Shown here: positions 5,875 to 7,773 of the stretch, in pieces
How positions within the stretch are numbered: position 1 is the stretch's first letter
Layout of the letters: each line of letters opens with the position of its first letter
Assembly (NCBI GenBank): GCA_910580015.1
Contig: CAJTVT010000066.1
Coordinates: 1-7,773, forward strand
Origin: an uncultured Lachnospiraceae bacterium
GTDB taxonomy: Bacteria > Bacillota > Clostridia > Lachnospirales > Lachnospiraceae
Direction: 5' to 3'
Length of the DNA stretch: 7,773 bases
Program-made: the position numbers and the translations under genes
Notes under the pieces: generated by a model
Told to the model about the DNA's origin: nothing
Databases searched by the model: none
Seen by the model: only the letters and a program-made list of their open reading frames with translations

Positions 5875-6037
5875 ATGTACTCTTGGATTCTCTTTGTGCC
5901 TGATTTTGCGAGAAGATTTTTTGTCAGATGTGCACAAATTCAGGAGGCGTACCTGGATGGTATGATGATTAAATTTGTGTGCATTTGGCGGAAAATCAGC
6001 CGTAAAAGCAGGCATAAGAGAGAATCTGAGAGTACAT
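5875..6037 (+). mobile_element. 163-bp long-hairpin repeat, copy B (MITE-like)
   Basis: This is the second copy of the element at 2317-2479, in the opposite orientation. It runs from ATGTACTCTTGGATTCTC to GAATCTGAGAGTACAT, with 79-base arms around the centre TGGAT. Several arm positions that are G-C pairs in copy A are G-U pairs in RNA here, for example the near-centre CGTACC/GGTATG, so RNA folding is retained. A 55-codon open frame spans the element. However, nine of the 11 differences between copies change amino acids, which argues against a maintained protein. The right end lies seven bases before the ribosome binding site of the next gene. Confidence 0.72.
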
Positions 6038-6062
6038 AATGATAGGGGGGAGCGTAGTGAAC

Positions 6063-6278
6063 ATGATGGATCTATTTAATATTATCTGTGGAGTGTGTTC
6101 CATAGTAGGGCTGTTGGTGTCTGTTTTTACTGCAAGTAAAGTGATTAAGATTACACAGACGATCCAGAATGGTAATGTGCATGACCATTCTAAGACAGAA
6201 ACTAAAATTTCAGACAGTAAAATTCATGGGGATGTTGTGGGGAGAGATTGTATAAATGGGGCCAGAAATAACAAATAG
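6063..6278 (+). CDS. 71-residue single-helix membrane protein with VGRD motif, putative effector
   Basis: I do not know a named family for this protein. Residues about 4-24 (LFNIICGVCSIVGLLVSVFT) form one membrane helix, followed by a basic AxKVIK junction and a polar tail. Residues 50-64, SDSKIHGDVVGRDCI, match residues 10-24 of the next protein, KDSEIGGDFVGRDKI, at ten of the 17 positions compared (two beyond the quoted 15). The codons differ at silent sites, so similarity seems kept at protein level. A ribosome binding site, AGGGGGGAG (6044-6052), precedes the start; ATG 6063 is chosen, with GTG 6057 and ATG 6066 as alternatives. The last 23 bases overlap the NB-ARC gene. Inferred role: a membrane-acting effector recruited by the ATPase through the shared motif. 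It could instead be a membrane anchor for the ATPase. Confidence 0.75.
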   Translation: MMDLFNIICGVCSIVGLLVSVFTASKVIKITQTIQNGNVHDHSKTETKISDSKIHGDVVGRDCINGARNNK

Positions 6279-7773
6279 AATTAAGGATAGTGAAATTGGT
6301 GGGGATTTTGTTGGGCGTGATAAAATCTCTGTGAATATTATAATGTTTCAGGATAAGGAACGCGAATTTGTTGTCACCGAAAATGCTAATATAAAGCCAG
6401 TAGCCTACTTTACTGGACGTGAAACAGAATTACGAGAATTGTGCAAAAGGATAGAAGAGGGACGTAAGTCGATTCTTGTGAGTGGAATGGGCGGGATCGG
6501 GAAAACTCATATTTGCAGGAAATTGTTTGAAGAATATGTCAATAGGAATGCTGCGGATGAAAGTCGATCGTTTCGTCATCTTGGCTATATTGAGTACAAT
6601 GGGGATATGGGCAGCAGTTTGCAGAACTGTTTGAAATTTAGGAGGCAGGACGATCCAAAGATGAATCAGGAAGCGGCATGGAGGGAACTGGAGTACCTGG
6701 CATCCGATGGGAAGTTGCTGCTGTTTGTGGATAATGTGAACAAGCCTGTAAACGCTGATCCAGGATTGCAAAGGCTAAAGGGGATTCCCGGAGCTGTTAT
6801 TCTGACATCCCGACAGGCATCATTCAGTGATGAATTTCAACCATATTGGATTGGGTTTCTTGAGATACAGCAGTGCAAAGAGATTTATGAGAAGATTCGA
6901 TTTAGGGGCCGTGAGAGGAAAGTTAGACCAGAAGAAGTTCCTGAGTTGGAGTATATCATAGAAAGTTTAGCAGGAAAGCATACTATTACAATTGAACTTC
7001 TGGCACATTTGGCACGTACAAAGACATGGACGGTGAAAGAACTGAGAGATAAACTGGAGCAAAATGGATTTCGGATGGAGTTCCATAAGGATGGGGAGCT
7101 TGTCAATATCCAGGATTCTTATGAGGCATTATATAACATGTCTGGATTGACTGAGGCAGAGCAGAATATTCTGGAGGCATTTTCGATATTTCCTTATATT
7201 CCACTGGCAGCAAAGGTCTGTAATGAATGGCTATTGGAAGATGCCAGTGTCAGTGAAGATGATGACATCTTAATGAGACTCTATGAAAAGGGATGGCTGG
7301 AGTTTGACATAGAGCAGGAAAGCTATGCTATGCATCCAGTGTTTGCACAGTTTATCCATGAGAAATGTAAGCCAGAGGCAGAAAAACATTCTGGACTGGT
7401 TCAGTCATGTGAAGAGAGTTTGGAAATTCCTAAAAATGGTTCACCTTTCGTTTGCCAGCAATATTTACCTTTTGCAGAAAGTATTGTGAAAAAATTAAAT
7501 TTCGGAGAAGATATGAATCAGATCATATTTATAGATTCTATTGCGTATCTGTTGTGGTATATATCAGAGTATAAAAAGGCAGAACAGCTATATGAAAGGA
7601 GTTTGCGTATCCTAGAGAAAGTGCTGGGAGAAGAGCATCCCAATACCACGGTCAGCTATAACAACTTGGCAGAAGTGTATGCGAGTCAGGGAGAGTATGG
7701 GAAAGCAGAAGAGTATTGCAAAAGGAGCCTGCGAATCAGAGAGAAAGTGCTAGGAGAGGAACATCCCGATACC
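6256..7773 (+). CDS. NB-ARC/TPR STAND ATPase (NLR-like), 3' end beyond the window
   Basis: An open frame of 506 codons runs off the right edge without a stop. Residues 10-24 (KDSEIGGDFVGRDKI) repeat the tail motif of the previous protein. The nucleotide-binding domain starts about residue 52 (FTGRETEL). Walker A is GMGGIGKT (77-84), Walker B is LLLFVDN with D159, and the sensor is LTSR with R186. A winged-helix region ends in an MHD-like motif, YAMHPVF (M359, H360). From about residue 439, TPR repeats of 42 residues begin, with KVLGEEHP in each (kinesin-light-chain type). STAND proteins of this plan act as ATP-dependent switches that oligomerise once the repeat domain senses a trigger, and several bacterial ones are anti-phage sensors. 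ATG 6256 has GGGGAGAG (6239-6246) nine bases upstream and lies inside the preceding gene, implying coupled translation. It has no enzymatic effector domain at its N-terminus, so the partner may supply it. Confidence 0.92.
   Translation, partial: MGPEITNRIKDSEIGGDFVGRDKISVNIIMFQDKEREFVVTENANIKPVAYFTGRETELRELCKRIEEGRKSILVSGMGGIGKTHICRKLFEEYVNRNAADESRSFRHLGYIEYNGDMGSSLQNCLKFRRQDDPKMNQEAAWRELEYLASDGKLLLFVDNVNKPVNADPGLQRLKGIPGAVILTSRQASFSDEFQPYWIGFLEIQQCKEIYEKIRFRGRERKVRPEEVPELEYIIESLAGKHTITIELLAHLARTKTWTVKELRDKLEQNGFRMEFHKDGELVNIQDSYEALYNMSGLTEAEQNILEAFSIFPYIPLAAKVCNEWLLEDASVSEDDDILMRLYEKGWLEFDIEQESYAMHPVFAQFIHEKCKPEAEKHSGLVQSCEESLEIPKNGSPFVCQQYLPFAESIVKKLNFGEDMNQIIFIDSIAYLLWYISEYKKAEQLYERSLRILEKVLGEEHPNTTVSYNNLAEVYASQGEYGKAEEYCKRSLRIREKVLGEEHPDT
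7570..7773 (+). repeat. Tandem 42-codon TPR units
   Basis: Two units 126 bases apart are visible at the window edge. The segments ending KVLGEEHPNT (7647) and KVLGEEHPDT (7773) are closely alike in bases as well as residues. They belong to the TPR sensor part of the ATPase, and more units probably follow outside the window. High base identity between units allows unit gain or loss by recombination. Confidence 0.8.

Noticed and set aside
5875..6039. 55-codon frame spanning hairpin element copy B, also open in copy A
   Set aside because: Nine of the 11 base differences between copies change residues and there is no ribosome binding site, so the open frame is most likely a by-product of the palindrome.
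1..7773. CRISPR array, tRNA, rRNA, plasmid origin or phage integrase
   Set aside because: No regularly spaced repeats, cloverleaf, rRNA stretch or integrase motif was seen on reading the window.

Overview
The window looks like accessory DNA from a low-GC Gram-positive gut-type clostridium (Lachnospiraceae-like). The composition is AT-rich, Shine-Dalgarno sites of the AGGAGG type precede most genes, promoters are sigma-A-like, and the gene families (LacI, AraC, FucP-like MFS, NB-ARC/TPR) fit. This placement is inferred from style, not from a marker gene.

Layout from left to right. Positions 43-273 (-) hold a decayed MerR-family regulator with an in-frame stop. A small cupin protein (388-783, +) and an AraC-family regulator (795-1586, -) converge tail to tail, with a hairpin across the junction. 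Positions 1590-1860 have no firm gene but carry a direct repeat upstream of the AraC gene and a near-consensus promoter (1792-1820). That promoter starts a short self-contained transcription unit: a 68-residue reading frame ending in a terminator-like hairpin at 2056-2081. A 56-residue gene of unknown function (2064-2234, -) converges on the same hairpin.

Next is a three-gene block on the + strand: a LacI-family regulator (2605-3618), an AAC(3)-family N-acetyltransferase (3721-4512) and an MFS transporter (4509-5708), the last two coupled by an ATGA overlap. A LacI-type palindrome with a central CG abuts the -35 box of a promoter just upstream of the acetyltransferase, so the regulator probably controls the two genes after it. 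The block is bracketed by two copies, in opposite orientation, of a 163-bp long-hairpin element (2317-2479 and 5875-6037; 152/163 identical). The element resembles a MITE or a large palindromic repeat.

At the right end are two overlapping genes: a 71-residue protein with one predicted membrane helix (6063-6278) and an NB-ARC/TPR STAND ATPase (6256 to beyond the window end). The C-terminus of the first and the N-terminus of the second share a short motif (consensus DSxIxGDxVGRDxI). That layout matches NLR/effector pairs proposed to signal through matching amyloid-type motifs. It is the best candidate here for an undescribed system: an immune-like sensor ATPase that may trigger a tiny membrane effector. 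One copy of the 163-bp hairpin element lies between this pair and its likely promoter, and so would form part of the 5' leader.
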